Of a stretch of 64,000 nucleotides of DNA, positions 18,227-29,700 are shown in pieces. The translations under genes and the position numbers were made by a program. Below the pieces are notes generated by a model. The model saw nothing but the letters and a program-made list of their open reading frames with translations. It made no database searches and was not told where the DNA came from. Source of the stretch: Zygnema cylindricum (Eukaryota > Streptophyta > Zygnematophyceae > Zygnematales > Zygnemataceae). The DNA lies in contig JBBHKE010002656.1 in the NCBI GenBank assembly GCA_037447655.1, positions 1 to 64,000 on the forward strand. Direction: 5' to 3'. Each line of letters opens with the position of its first letter. The first letter of the stretch is position 1.

Positions 18227-21200
18227 TCCGGTTTTTTATGTTGCATATATTTCTAATAAGTGTTTTGTGGCTGTTTTTATCTTATTTTTTCTAATGTTTT
18301 TTAAATTAGTGTAAAACTCTAACACTTGCGTGTTTTCTTTTCCAAATTTCTAAAATGATTTTCAATATTAAACAAATGTTGATTAGAAATCACATTTGTG
18401 TACCTCTTGAAATATTGTTGATTAAATATCTACTTGTGTACCTTGTGAAAAATGATGCCACGAGGTGTTTATAAAGTACAATAATAGCATGCAACAAATC
18501 CTCAGCAAACTAAATGTGAAATTTGTTAAACAACTTCAAATACTGGAATATTGGCAAATCTATGGAACACCAAACAACTAAAAAGAAGACGAAACATTCA
18601 ATGGAAAAAATTACCCTAAAAAAAAAATGCACTCTAGTAAAGATATATATGTAAAATATAATATGAATATTGAAAAAACAAAACTTAGATAGCTTTTAAG
18701 GCGAAAAGTATGGTAAGAGACGAGATGTTGCTTGTATTCATGTGTAAAACAGAAAAGTAAATTCTTACAACCATCTATACTAAACATCATATTTTTTACA
18801 TTAAAAAGGCAAAATAATGCTTTAAACCATCAGAATTTGAAAATCAAATAAACGACCTCAAACATAATGTTTAGAGTTTTTCGAGCCACAAAACCCGAAT
18901 GTAATCCACCTAGTTTTTCTTTTTAACTTACGGAACAACTTAAGCATCCAAAATTATAAAATATTAGCCTTTCATAATGGATAATTGAAAACTGTAACAA
19001 AGCAGAAAAAAAAAATATCATTAATTTCGTTGAAATGCAAACTAGGGACAAAACCATAAATTTGAAAAACATGAATTTGACAGACATAAGTTCTAAAAAC
19101 ACAAATTTTGTCTTTCAAGTTGTCAAGTGTAGTGGGGATTTAATATTACTAAACAAAACACGAATATAACAAACAGGTTGATTCTAGCAGCTGTCAGTTG
19201 TCTGTTGCGCTTTTGAATTTAGTGACAAAATGCGATTACATTATTGAAATAAATGAATAGGAAACTTTTATAGATTCTGAGAGGGCATGGCATCTCTAAG
19301 CGTAGAACGGCGTCGAATAACATAGAAGAGCCCTATTTTGAACAGTGGTGGCTTTTGTTAGGACATGTTTCACAAACCAGTTTTTTTTCATTTTTCTAGA
19401 ACAATAAACTCTCATTCCAACAACTAAATTTCCGTGGTGTGAACTCAAAAAGAAAAAAAAATCTCATTACTCATGTTTGTTGGTGTTTTATGAACTGGAA
19501 ATTTTGAAAAATAAACAATCTAAAGTTTGCCAGCTTCCTATCTCAAAGTGTGTAGCAAATTTTGAAAAAAATATGAAAAGGGTACATTCAATAAAAAAAA
19601 TCAAAAATAAAAAGGCTAAATTTCTCCACATAAATTTAGAAAAATAACAATTTATGTACAAGGAATAACTAAAATCTCTTTTAAACTCTCTTTTGAACTC
19701 TGACCATAGGCAATTCTATAAATAAATCACATATTCCACAAGCTAACACAATAGGCACAAACTGAGCCTCCGTTGCTGAATTACATTGCTGTACAAAAAC
19801 AGATTCAAAACTACAAAAAGAAGACCAACCAAGCTAAATAAGAGCAACCAACAAAGTTTTTCTTTTCTTTCTTTAAGGAAGAAAGAAGAAGAATGTTTTA
19901 TATTTCATTAAAAACATATTTGCAATTTTAAGGCTATATTACAAATGTCACAAGTAAACGTCGATTAGGGGAAAGTGTTGTATCAATGATTTTCCTGCGA
20001 AGACTGATTTTTAATAAAAAAAAACTTTTTTTGATGTTGTACTCATTTTCAGATGGCACGGAGTAGTGCTTTTATACCTTCCGCGGTGGTTAAAAAACGT
20101 CGCTCTGAATATTTTCTCCCGCTCCCTCCCATTTCCCTTAAAGCCAACTTGTGGGAGTGTGAAATGATGTAGTTTGAAGGGGTGGATGGGGCTTAAGGTG
20201 ACAGTGGCAGTGAGGGCGAGTAGCAGGAGCGCCTTCACAAATTTTTCACCTTTTTGTCAAAGGGCAGTGCAGCCTCAATACCATTGCAAAAAAAAACTAT
20301 AGAAAGTGAATGCGGACAAAAACGAACAGCCATGTATATTTTTAGTCGTCAAATTTTTTTGAAATTTTTTCATGTGTAAATATGTTTTCCTATTTGTGTC
20401 AACGTTTCTACTTTGTTTAAAACACATTGCTGATGTGGTTTATGATAAGTTTAAAGATGATGTGACAATGGGTCAAAAAAATAGAAGACGACAGATTTTG
20501 GTATATCGAAAGTTCGACGATGACGCAAATTATACTGTACAAATTTGCGATTTCTTCGTACGGTCGCAACTTAGGCAGTACGGCTCTAAACTTTAAAGGA
20601 AAATGATAGAAAAAAACCCGAACTTAGTCACATGGGGCTATACCCTTAGTGATTTACTGTCGTACGATAAGCATCTTTCGTACAGTTACATAGTAATTAG
20701 GGTGAGGTTACATCGGGAAGGTTTTTGTAATTGTACGGATAATATTTTTGTCATACAGAGGCCTCGGTTACATCGCGTTCGGTTACATCATCGCGTTACG
20801 TCTGTAAATAAAAATTCATATACGTGTTTCGATTTGAGTGGCTCCACGTAAACTAAAGATCCAATCTTTAAATTAGAATCGTCAAAGATTTTGAAATCGA
20901 CCAATTTCGTTTCAAAATCTGTACTTGCGTATTATGTACGTGTACTTTCGCAATATGAATTTGTATCTCAAAACCATAGTTGTTCACGACGATTAGTGCG
21001 AACGTACCGTACGCGATGAATTATACGTAACAAACGCATTGAATCTTTTGATCAAATCGCAAAAAATTGTTAATGAATTTCCTTCCATACTATTCCGTAC
21101 AAAAAAAAACCAAAAACTATTACATATAACGCAGTTTGCAAATTTTTCCCGTTAAATGAGCGGTAAAACAATAAACTCTTTATAATTTTATCCCACTCTT

Positions 21201-21488
21201 TGCTGTTATCGAAACTTCTTCACCAACTGGTAGTCCAGTCGTTCACCATAGGTACGCTACGCACTTGACGTACCCGGGTTCGAATGCCATGAAGGTAAAA
21301 TTTTATGAAACTTCGTCTGTCCGAGCCTATTTGACAGACAGACATAGACGCCTTCTGTCTGCCTTCTTTCTCTATTTCGCAAACAGCGCATTACTCCAAA
21401 AAAAAAATACAGACCAAGAACAAATGACATTTTTCACATTCAACAATTTGCACGACATAGAAAAACAAGATATTTTAATAAAAATCAA
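18227..21488. other. AT-rich gene-free stretch
   Basis: Strongly AT-rich with many A and T runs. No ORF has a recognisable domain, and no RNA gene or clear repeat unit was identified. The part 20500-21250 is rich in GTAC and CGTAC words, as in the MITE-like regions further right, so it probably also derives from old DNA transposons. Confidence 0.5.
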
Positions 21489-22153
21489 TCACATTAATAA
21501 AAAAAATACATCTTTTTCGTCAATCTCTACTCTAAACCTCTTCCACCCGTCTGACGTGATCGTTGCACCGGTGAGAGAAGTAGTTTCCTCGTAACTTGCT
21601 AAATCTTTCTTCACCTTCGCCTTGGTCTCTAACATGAGATGATTTCTCATTGCACTACAGATTGGTAACTTGTAAGATCCTCCTAGAACACCGGACTTAT
21701 TCACCGCTACCTTGAAATATGGATCCTCTAAAAGTCGAAATGGCAATCCATTGGCGAAGAAAGTTGTGGCCCATGCTAAATCGACCTCTTTCTTATTACA
21801 CCTATTAAAAGCATTCTGTATTCTAGTCTGCACCCTTCTTACTTTGGGGCTAGGAATCGATGGAAAACTGCTGGTGAGATCATCCAAGTCGGAAATTACA
21901 CCTTTTTGAGAGGAAGTTGCAGATTTTTGGGTTTCCGATGCACTTAACTCCTCCTTCACCTCATCTGGGCACATTGTTTAGGCTATAATCCTTGCATTTT
22001 TTACGTTTCCAATGAGATGATTTCTGATCCTCGTCGCTTGGGCGTTATATTTGAAGTTGGAATAAATACAAATGCATAATCGGTTGGCCAAAAGAATCCC
22101 ACCGTCTGCAGCCTTCACGTGCTCCCACTCCTCTCCTCGATTTCTGGGCATGA
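21489..22153 (-). pseudogene. hAT-type transposase fragment (BED finger plus DUF659)
   Basis: Minus frame 21974-21489 encodes DLAWATTFFANGLPFRLLED, then YKLPICSAMRNHL and TGATITSDGWKR, the hallmark blocks of the DUF659 domain of hAT transposases. Upstream in the same direction (22153-21978, before an in-frame stop) comes a BED-finger-like stretch with WEHVKAADGG and ATRIRNHLIG, but its second Cys and later ligands are changed. The catalytic core and the C-terminal dimerisation domain are missing after TSDGW. It is a relic. Confidence 0.75.
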
Positions 22154-22665
22154 TTGCTTTTGTCGAAGTCTAGAGGCGAGGATAGTAAAATGCTTGGGAG
22201 GGAGGAGGGTAGGATATGGGGAAGCAGCTTCCTCGCGGTTTCACTTTCAATGTTCCATGGCGTCTTCTTTCAAAAAAAATTAAAGAAGACGCCCGTACAA
22301 ATTTCAAACTGAACGCGCGAAATTATTGTGACGTTCAACGTAAAATGTCCGTACATTTTTGATTATATAACGTACAACTTCCGTGGTATTCCTGTTAAGT
22401 TCACTGAACAAAAAGTACCAATAAGTACGACGCATATTTCCCGTTTTATTCCGTACATATCCGTAAAAAAATGTACAGTAACAGTAATTTGTTTACAAGT
22501 TTAGGTAAATTTTCAGTTTTAGTTTACAGTACACGTTTTTTTTACGTTTTTTTCAAAAGTCACGAATTATACGTTTCAATCTGAAAAAAGGAAAAAATCG
22601 CGCGATTTGAACAACTAGGCTCAAAACAGAAACGACAAAAAATAATGCTTGAAACCATGAAAGTG

Positions 22666-22750
22666 GAAAGAAGGCAAAAAACCATACTTTTGGAAAGAAC
22701 GCAAAAATCGTACTTATTTTGGCAAGAAGGCAAAAACTGTACTTCTTTTC
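22666..22750. repeat. imperfect ~30-bp tandem repeat, three units
   Basis: Three successive units of the form GGAAAGAAGGCAAAAA followed by a variable pair of bases and GTACTT.TTTT. Confidence 0.7.
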
Positions 22751-22847
22751 AGCACCTTGCCTCTGAAGGCACGTGACTTTGGCGACGTGATTAATAGTAG
22801 TTTATCGTCGCACGTGTCTATCATCTAGGTGTAGCGATTTTACGGGT

Positions 22848-22885
22848 TCTGTGATGGTGGACTCAGGTGAGTCCACCATTACAGA
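22848..22885. repeat. 38-bp palindrome
   Basis: Arms of 18 bp with one mismatch around a GG centre: the inner ATGGTGGACTCA (22854-22865) and TGAGTCCACCAT (22868-22879) pair perfectly. Confidence 0.9.
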
Positions 22886-23162
22886 GACGGATGGAGAGAT
22901 TGTTTCGCGGATGAAGACCAAAGTGTAATCGGACGGTTAGTGTTTTCTCCCGGATCCTTGTAGAATCATAATCGTATCTTCTGTAATGTTGTTTTTGAAA
23001 AACTCACGAAAAAATAGTACGGCATGGTCGGTCAAGTACAAATTTTTGTAATATACCTCACTTTTCGTCTGATGTAACTACACCCTTTTATACATTTCAC
23101 ATTGAACGATTTGAACAATCTTTGATGATTCTCAATATCAAAAAAATATAGAAGTAGAATAA

Positions 23163-24115
23163 GGGTACGTCCCCATGTGTTAAAGTATCGACTTTCATAT
23201 GTCGTTTTCACCTAAAACGCAGTTCCGTATGAGAAAAACTTTAGCCGTACAAAATAATCAATTCTTTAAAATTACAACAAACCTCAAGTCCATGTTTTGA
23301 ATGTACTTCATGTATGTCGTCATGTGAACGCATTTTGGCGTTTTCCTTTTTTTGACCCACGGGCAAGAGAATCCAGCCCGTCAAAAAACTTCATCAAAAA
23401 TCACCTCGCGACCTGATTTCTGAGAAAGTACCACCCAAACAACGAATGAAAAATGACCCACGCATGCGCCACACGAGTGGGAAAATTTTAGGATGAGGGA
23501 GAGTACTCACTATTTTTCACCCTGCCCATCACGTGCATGTATGGAATAGACGAGGATGTACGGAAAAATATGCAGGGGTCTCGGACCTCCAATTTCATTC
23601 ATGGGTCCTCGGTAGAATTTTGCATCGTCGTCGCCTCTCCCCTCTCCCTCTCACACTATCACTTTAATCTCACACTTTTTAGAATGAGGCACGACAAAAC
23701 AGGTATGAAATGAAAGATATTTGAAAAATAATTATTTTGACTACATTTATGTATATTTTTATAGCAAGTAGAGGGAAAAAAGTAGAGAAAACGAAATCGG
23801 GTATCCATGGCCGAAAGTTCTTGAATCTGTGACGTCACAAGTGAGCGTGACGTCATAATGTTACAAAACCCTAAACATCTGCCATGTCACAAAATTACAA
23901 AAATGTAGACGTCTACAACTGTCGCTGTTTTTGTTGGCGTCACCAATTTCGTAGTCGTCGTCAACCGTCACAAAGTTGTACCTACGTCTACAACTGTCAC
24001 ATTTTAAAGTTTCGATTTCATTTTTGCATATAGGGACGCTTTTCAAAGTAGTACGGAACACTTTACTACAGTCCAAAATACTTTTTCAAAGTATCGCTTA
24101 CATGGGGACGTACCC
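23163..24115. mobile_element. MITE-like DNA transposon M1 (TSD TAA, PIF/Harbinger-like)
   Basis: Begins GGGTACGTCCCCATGT and ends with the inverse ACATGGGGACGTACCC; both ends are flanked by TAA (23160-23162 and 24116-24118). A 3-bp TAA duplication and a GGG start are typical of PIF/Harbinger-type elements. It is 953 bp long with no transposase ORF, so non-autonomous. Related copies M2-M5 lie at 36931-54813. Confidence 0.8.
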
Positions 24116-24213
24116 TAACACATACGCAAAAGCTTGTTTAAAAGGTAAAGATAATTATAGCCTGTAAATAGTCCGTACAATTTCGGGCATTTCATGATGG
24201 AAATCACGCCTAA

Positions 24214-25009
24214 GGGTAACCTTCCATCAGGCGAAAAGTGGGGTTGTTTACTGGAGAAAGTACCGTTCCGTACTAGGCCGTACTGTTTTTTTTTTTTTTT
24301 TTTTCTAAAGATGTTTACTAAAAATTCGTTGAGATTCTCCAGACTTCTTGGAGAGAACTACCACCGTCCGATTTTCAATTTTTCGACGCAAACGCTTCTT
24401 GTTTCCAGTACGTAGCTAGTCTCCTCCAACTGTCCTCGGGAGGAGAGTTTGTGATTACTGGACGCTTGTTTTGGTCCACTTGTAAAGTTAGAGTCGATCC
24501 ACGACAGACGTGAAGTAATAAGCTTACATGTGGCAATTGGAGTGTACCGTGTGACATAACAGCCAGCCTGATCGACGACAAAAAAATCTTGGTTGTATGG
24601 TCGACGACAAAAAAAAATTGGTTGTAAGACATCCTGTGACGTCTCCTTCATAAATGTGCGATACAGCGATTCACGTACAAATGGTACATCCTTGGACATT
24701 TGTACAAACTTTAATTTTGCAACGGTTTTCGTGGCCGTTGATACCACAACAACCATAAGAACGTTCATATTGTACATTAGCGTGACGCTACTAGATATTT
24801 TAATCGGCGTCCGCCCGTACACATACGCAGCTGCGATTTTGTCCTTTTGGAAATGATGATTATTCCTGGGCGGCTCAAAAGGTCCTAGTGGTACCAATCG
24901 CAATCTAACACCTCATTCACTGGCACGACCTGATGGAAGGGTGCTACAAATTTTACTCCCAGTAAACGTGTTCGTACGATTACTGGGAACGCCTGATGGA
25001 AGGTTACCC
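24214..25009. mobile_element. MITE-like DNA transposon N1 (TSD TAA)
   Basis: Starts GGGTAACCTTCCATCAGGCG and ends with the inverse CGCCTGATGGAAGGTTACCC. TAA flanks both sides (24211-24213, 25010-25012). 796 bp, no transposase recognised. It contains a T run at 24286-24303 and CGACGACAAAAAAA-type direct repeats near 24575-24615. Confidence 0.8.
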
Positions 25010-25012
25010 TAA

Positions 25013-25753
25013 GAGCGTTGTTCCATTAGGCGGTCTCAGTAAACGTCAAAAATTCGTTTACTAAAGCCATCGTTCCATTGTGTCGGTTCAGTAATTGACA
25101 TTTTATTTCCGTGGCATAATTTGATTGGTCCACGTAATAGATGAATACGATTCGGGAAATCTTCAAAGAATCTCTGACAGCAAATTGTGACCACATATTT
25201 GTACCAACGAAGGTAAAAAGTGACTCGTACAACGTATTGAATAAAATCTGTACGGGCGGCCGAAACTTAAGAGTTGTAAAAGCTACGAAAATGTCAGAAT
25301 GGTTAGTGGATGGCAACAGATGCGTAAAACAGTATCCTCCGTTCAAAGATTTTCTTGCGGCTTCCGGTGGCCTCGCATCCTCCCTGGCGGAAGGCACATG
25401 TCATTTGCGACGTGTACCCACCTGGTCGCGCGGTCGTCGTGGATATTTGTTCACTTTTCCACGAGGCATCGGTCGTCGTGGATATTTGTTCACTTTTCCA
25501 CGAGGCACGATGCTATTAGTTCAGGCGCTAGGTATTGACCTACTCCGGGTCACTTGTTGCGAATTGTAAGTGTCAGACGGTGGCGTATCCGATTATGCAT
25601 CCGACGGTCCACGTTTTCGCCCATAAACGTGGAGAATCAAATTGCTCATTCAGTAGACTTGTTTTTCTGACATTTTATTATTTTTGGTACGGCAATGTAT
25701 ACAGTACGGCTTTCAGTAAACAACGGGATTTTTCCCCTAATGGAACCTTACCC
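25013..25753. mobile_element. MITE-like DNA transposon N2, adjacent to N1
   Basis: Left end after the shared TAA reads GAGCGTTGTTCCATTAGGCGG; right end CCCCTAATGGAACCTTACCC followed by TAA (25754-25756). The termini are imperfect inverse copies related to N1. An open frame (25141-25569) has no recognisable domain. An internal 39-bp tandem duplication lies at 25432-25508. Confidence 0.65.
25432..25508. repeat. 39-bp tandem duplication
   Basis: Two copies starting GGTCGTCGTGGATATTTGTT and ending CCACGAGGCA, at 25432-25470 and 25471-25508. Confidence 0.9.
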
Positions 25754-25756
25754 TAA

Positions 25757-26260
25757 TAAGTTGCTTCCATTTGACATGAAGCTTTCGGCAAAAGTATAGC
25801 AGAGCTGGACAGTGATGGTTGGAACTTTGGGCAGATCGTACGAGACTTTCGTAATGCGGCGCTTGGCGGTCCAAATCTGCCACTTATATTATGCCACGTT
25901 ACGTCTATGCACTTACATATTCCGTCTATAGCTTTCTGCATGAATTCGTCAACGCTTACCGTATTTCTGTCAGAAAATATCTAAAAAAGCTTTTCTTATG
26001 ATCTCCACCGGTCAAAATGCAGTTTTTATTTTGCACAATACAAAAACAGTGTGTAGAAATCATGGACCCTGTCGCCCGTTCGTGTTCCATGTGCAACATT
26101 CATCGATGGTCTCAAATTCTCAAGGTCGTCATCATTACTTGTCATGTTTACCATGTACTCTCGGCAAATTTTGTCTTTTCTAAGGATGTACAATTGTACA
26201 CCGCGCAACGCTCGTACATATCCGTACATTGATTTAAAGTTAACGGTCAGCTGTCGCATC
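25757..26260 (-). pseudogene. unidentified decayed minus-strand reading frame
   Basis: Two open stretches in the same minus frame (26259-26026 and 25941-25753) are separated by a few stops. They encode MRQLTVNFKSMYGYVRALRG... and ...GICKCIDVTWHNISGRFG.... I do not recognise the family. Being next to TAA-flanked MITEs, a decayed DNA-transposon protein is possible, but this is a guess; it could also be chance open frame. Confidence 0.25.
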
Positions 26261-26798
26261 TCCGTCAGTGTCTCCAGGGGCGTCGTCGCACTCTTAAATT
26301 TACAGCATTGACCGCAGATCTTGAAAGGGACGGAGCCGACCGGGGAAAATACATAACGCTCCGGCGAGACTCAAAAAGTGTGTACGACAGTGCAGATCGT
26401 ACACCACAGGCAAAGTGCAGCAAAGGAAACCCAAAGTTGTACTGCTGAGTGTGACGGCCCGCGGTGCGTCTAAACCAATAGCATGCTGCCGATTTCAGGT
26501 CTCATACGCCTGCACGGTTTCCCTTTTATGGGCTGTGCTGCAGTGCAAGCTCTCTGTGCTCGGGGACTCTGGACAGTATGGAGGCATTTTAGCAAAGTCG
26601 AGAAGTACAGCGTTTGCCGAGTACGGGTGGTTACGAATGTTAAGGAGAGCGTCAACTCCATGCCCGCACCCCCTTGACAGCTGTCAACTTTCTCATACAT
26701 TGTCTTTCTCCAATAAGGATTTAGTGCGCCCTCATCATCGCTTTTTGTCTCTTCCCATGGGTCTCACTCGAGAGCTCTCGCTGGATTCACCGGCCGCC
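26261..26798 (+). promoter_or_regulatory. putative 5' region of the copper ATPase gene
   Basis: This stretch lies between the MITE region and the chosen ATG. The frame of exon 1 stays open upstream to an ATG at 26415, so either a long N-terminal extension or 5' leader is possible. No clear TATA box or unambiguous metal-response element can be singled out; GTAC cores occur near 26383 and 26398 but this word is common throughout the window. Confidence 0.35.
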
Positions 26799-29700
26799 AT
26801 GGATTTGGAAGCAGGTGGCACAGAGAGTCTCATGGAACTCCAACCTTTTCTGGTTCCCGCCTCGTCTGAAACTCCCGTTCTACGTACCTCTTCTTCAAAG
26901 AAAAAAGCTGGTCTCGGGAAAACTTCATCTGTTCCCCCTTTGTCCTCCATTGTGTTGGAAGTTCTCGGTATGACTTGCTCGTCTTGTTCCTCAGCAGTAG
27001 AGAGCGCCTTGCTGAGACTGCCAGGAATCCATAGCGCTACTGTTGCACTTTTGCAGAATAAAGCGGAGGTTTTGTTCGATCCACTCCTGCAGTCCGTAAG
27101 TTTTACACAAATTCCTGTTTTTTTTCCTGTGTTTTTTGTTGTGTTTTCCTTTTCCTTCGTGTTTGTTTTTTTTGGTTTTCATCGAGTGAGATAAGATTAT
27201 GCCGGGAGTGAAGATGAAAAAAACAAAATTGACTAAGACAAGGAGTTTGAGGGCCTAGGCCTTTTCATCTCTTATTTTTGGAATATTATGACTGATGGAA
27301 TTATAGTTTTTTTGGTCACAGAGCTGTTTTTCTGGCTGTTTCACGGCTAAGCCTCATACAAATCAAATTTTTATAAATCTCCTTTTGTTGTTGGTAGTGC
27401 TTCCAAGCTGTTTCTTTCCGAATGTACTTTGTTCTTTTTGGTGATTCGTACAAAGCAAAAAAAAGTTTAATTTCTATGGCGGCCTGCTCTTCTCATCTAT
27501 TTTTGTCTTTATCTGATTCGGATGCTTCATGTGTTGGTCTTCTGACTGCAGGAAACGGCTATTAAGGATGCTATAGAAGATGCCGGATTTGATGTCAAAA
27601 TAATAAAACAGGATCGCCAATCTGGCGATTTACTGACTGGAATAATAACAGGATACTTTAGAGTAGGAGGAATGACGTGTACAGCTTGTGTAAATTCCGT
27701 TGAAAACATTTTGAAGGCAGTTCCGGGCGTGAAACGAGTGTCTGTAGCCCTGGCAACTGAAGAAGCCGAAGTCGAGTTTGACTCGGAGGTTACAACTCCC
27801 CCAATAATAGTGGCAGCCGTAGAAGATGCGGGCTTTGATGGTGCATTGTTGGAAGTGGGGGGAAGGGATAGAGTGGTTATTGTAGCGGAGGGCATGCTGT
27901 CGAGAGAGAGTGCGATGCAAGTGGAAACGGCATTGATGGAGTTGAAAGGAGTCAGAGAAGTAAATGCGGATGAAATTTCTGAGACTATAGAGGTGTTTTA
28001 CAGCCCTTTGGTTGTAGGGCTTCGCTCAATTGTGGAGACAGTGAAGAGCGTAGAAGGTGGAAACAACTTTCTAGTTACTTTGTCAAATCCGTATTCCTCG
28101 CATTCTCCTGGCAAGCAAGTGGAAGTTGAGCGCAATCGCCGGCAGTTTCTTCTTTGTGCCATGTTTGCGGTAAAGCTCTTCTTTTATTGAGGCCTTTAAC
28201 GAGAATGTTTGACCTGGTTTATGCTGTTGCTTGACATCTACTACTTTATGCTCTTTTTTTGTCTCTACTATCACTCAACCTTCATGCTTTTTGCTTCATG
28301 CAGGTTCCTGCCTTTTTTGTAGCCATGGTATGTCCTCATATTCCTTTCCTTCACGAGATCCTTATGATTCGTGCTGGGAACTTCATGGTAGCCGATTGGC
28401 TCAAATTTGCTTTAGTGACACCTGTCCAGTTTGGCATCGGCTGGAGATTTTATTCTGCAGCGTATCGATCGTTGAAACATGGGTCAGCCAATATGGATGT
28501 ATTGGTGGCCCTGGGAACTAGCGCCGCTTATTTTTATTCACTTTTCTCTGTACTATTCGGTGCCATAAATGAGAATTATCATGGCGAAGATTTCTTTGAG
28601 ACAAGTGCAATGCTCATCATGTTTGTTCTTCTAGGGAAGTACCTCGAGGTGAGTGACAATACATTAATAGTAAGCCCTTCGCTTAAGATGTAATTAAAGG
28701 CTTTAACATTTACTCTTTTGCTTCCACAATGTGGGGTAGTCACTGCTAACCCGAAGACAGACTTAACTTCTTTACAACATCTTTTCCTTGATACGAGCTT
28801 TCATCTGAATGCTGCAAGATGGGTTGCGACTATTTACTGGTGTAAGCACCATCTGTGAACACCCTCGTCAAACAAGTAGTTGTATTCTGTCTTCTGAATG
28901 GGGCATTTGACTGCACAGGTAATGGCCAAGGGAAAGACTTCTGAGGCTATCAGCAGACTTCTTCAACTGGCTCCCACCCATGCTGTGCTGCTGTCTTTGG
29001 ATGCAGGTGAGGAACAGGTTGAGGGGTAAGCTCGAGAATATTGTTTTTGCAAAATCTTTGTCTTTGTGTGTTTTTAAGTGTGTTGTTAATTTGCAGACAT
29101 TTGTTTTGCTGCCAGACATTTCTGTGCAGGTAATTGTGTTTTGTAATTCTTCTCTCCTTTGTATCTAGGAACTCAATTTTTTGTAAGTTAACTATATTGA
29201 CTTGGTTGTATCTGATGCTGCATGCAGATGGTAAAGAAATGTCGGAACAACAGATTGATGCACAACTGATTCAACTTGGAGATATTCTGAAAGTGTTGCC
29301 AGGAGCCAAAATTCCTGCAGATGCAATTGTGATTAAAGGGCAGAGTCATGTGAACGAGAGCATGTTGACTGGAGAATCGACTCCTGTCAACAAGTCTGTG
29401 GGGCAAAACGTTATAGGGGGAACCATGAACATGACAGGAATATTGCACATAAAAGCTCTCAGAGTTGGTTCTGACACGGCTTTGGCACAAATTGTTCGCC
29501 TTGTGGAGTCGGCTCAAATGTCGAAAGCACCCATTCAGAAGTTTGCTGATTATGTAAGATCTTTTCATTCACTTGTTAGGGTGTTGGACCTCTGCGGGTC
29601 ACTTCATTTTTAGTTGATAAACAGTGGGGAAATGGTGGGAGAGGGGGAGTGGGAGGGGTAGTGGCTCTGGGCTAGAAGGACTCTAGTCTCTACTTTTTGC

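Larger units (their letters stand above)
22154..23159. other. gene-free stretch with short repeats and a palindrome
   Basis: No gene found. It holds a ~30-bp imperfect tandem repeat (22666-22750) and a 38-bp near-perfect palindrome (22848-22885). Confidence 0.55.

Noticed and set aside
25141-25569. Host gene in N2
   Set aside because: No domain, contains a 39-bp duplication and sits between MITE ends; chance ORF is more likely.
26380-26440. GTAC copper-response elements in the promoter of the copper ATPase
   Set aside because: GTAC is very common in all non-coding DNA here, so its presence carries no weight.
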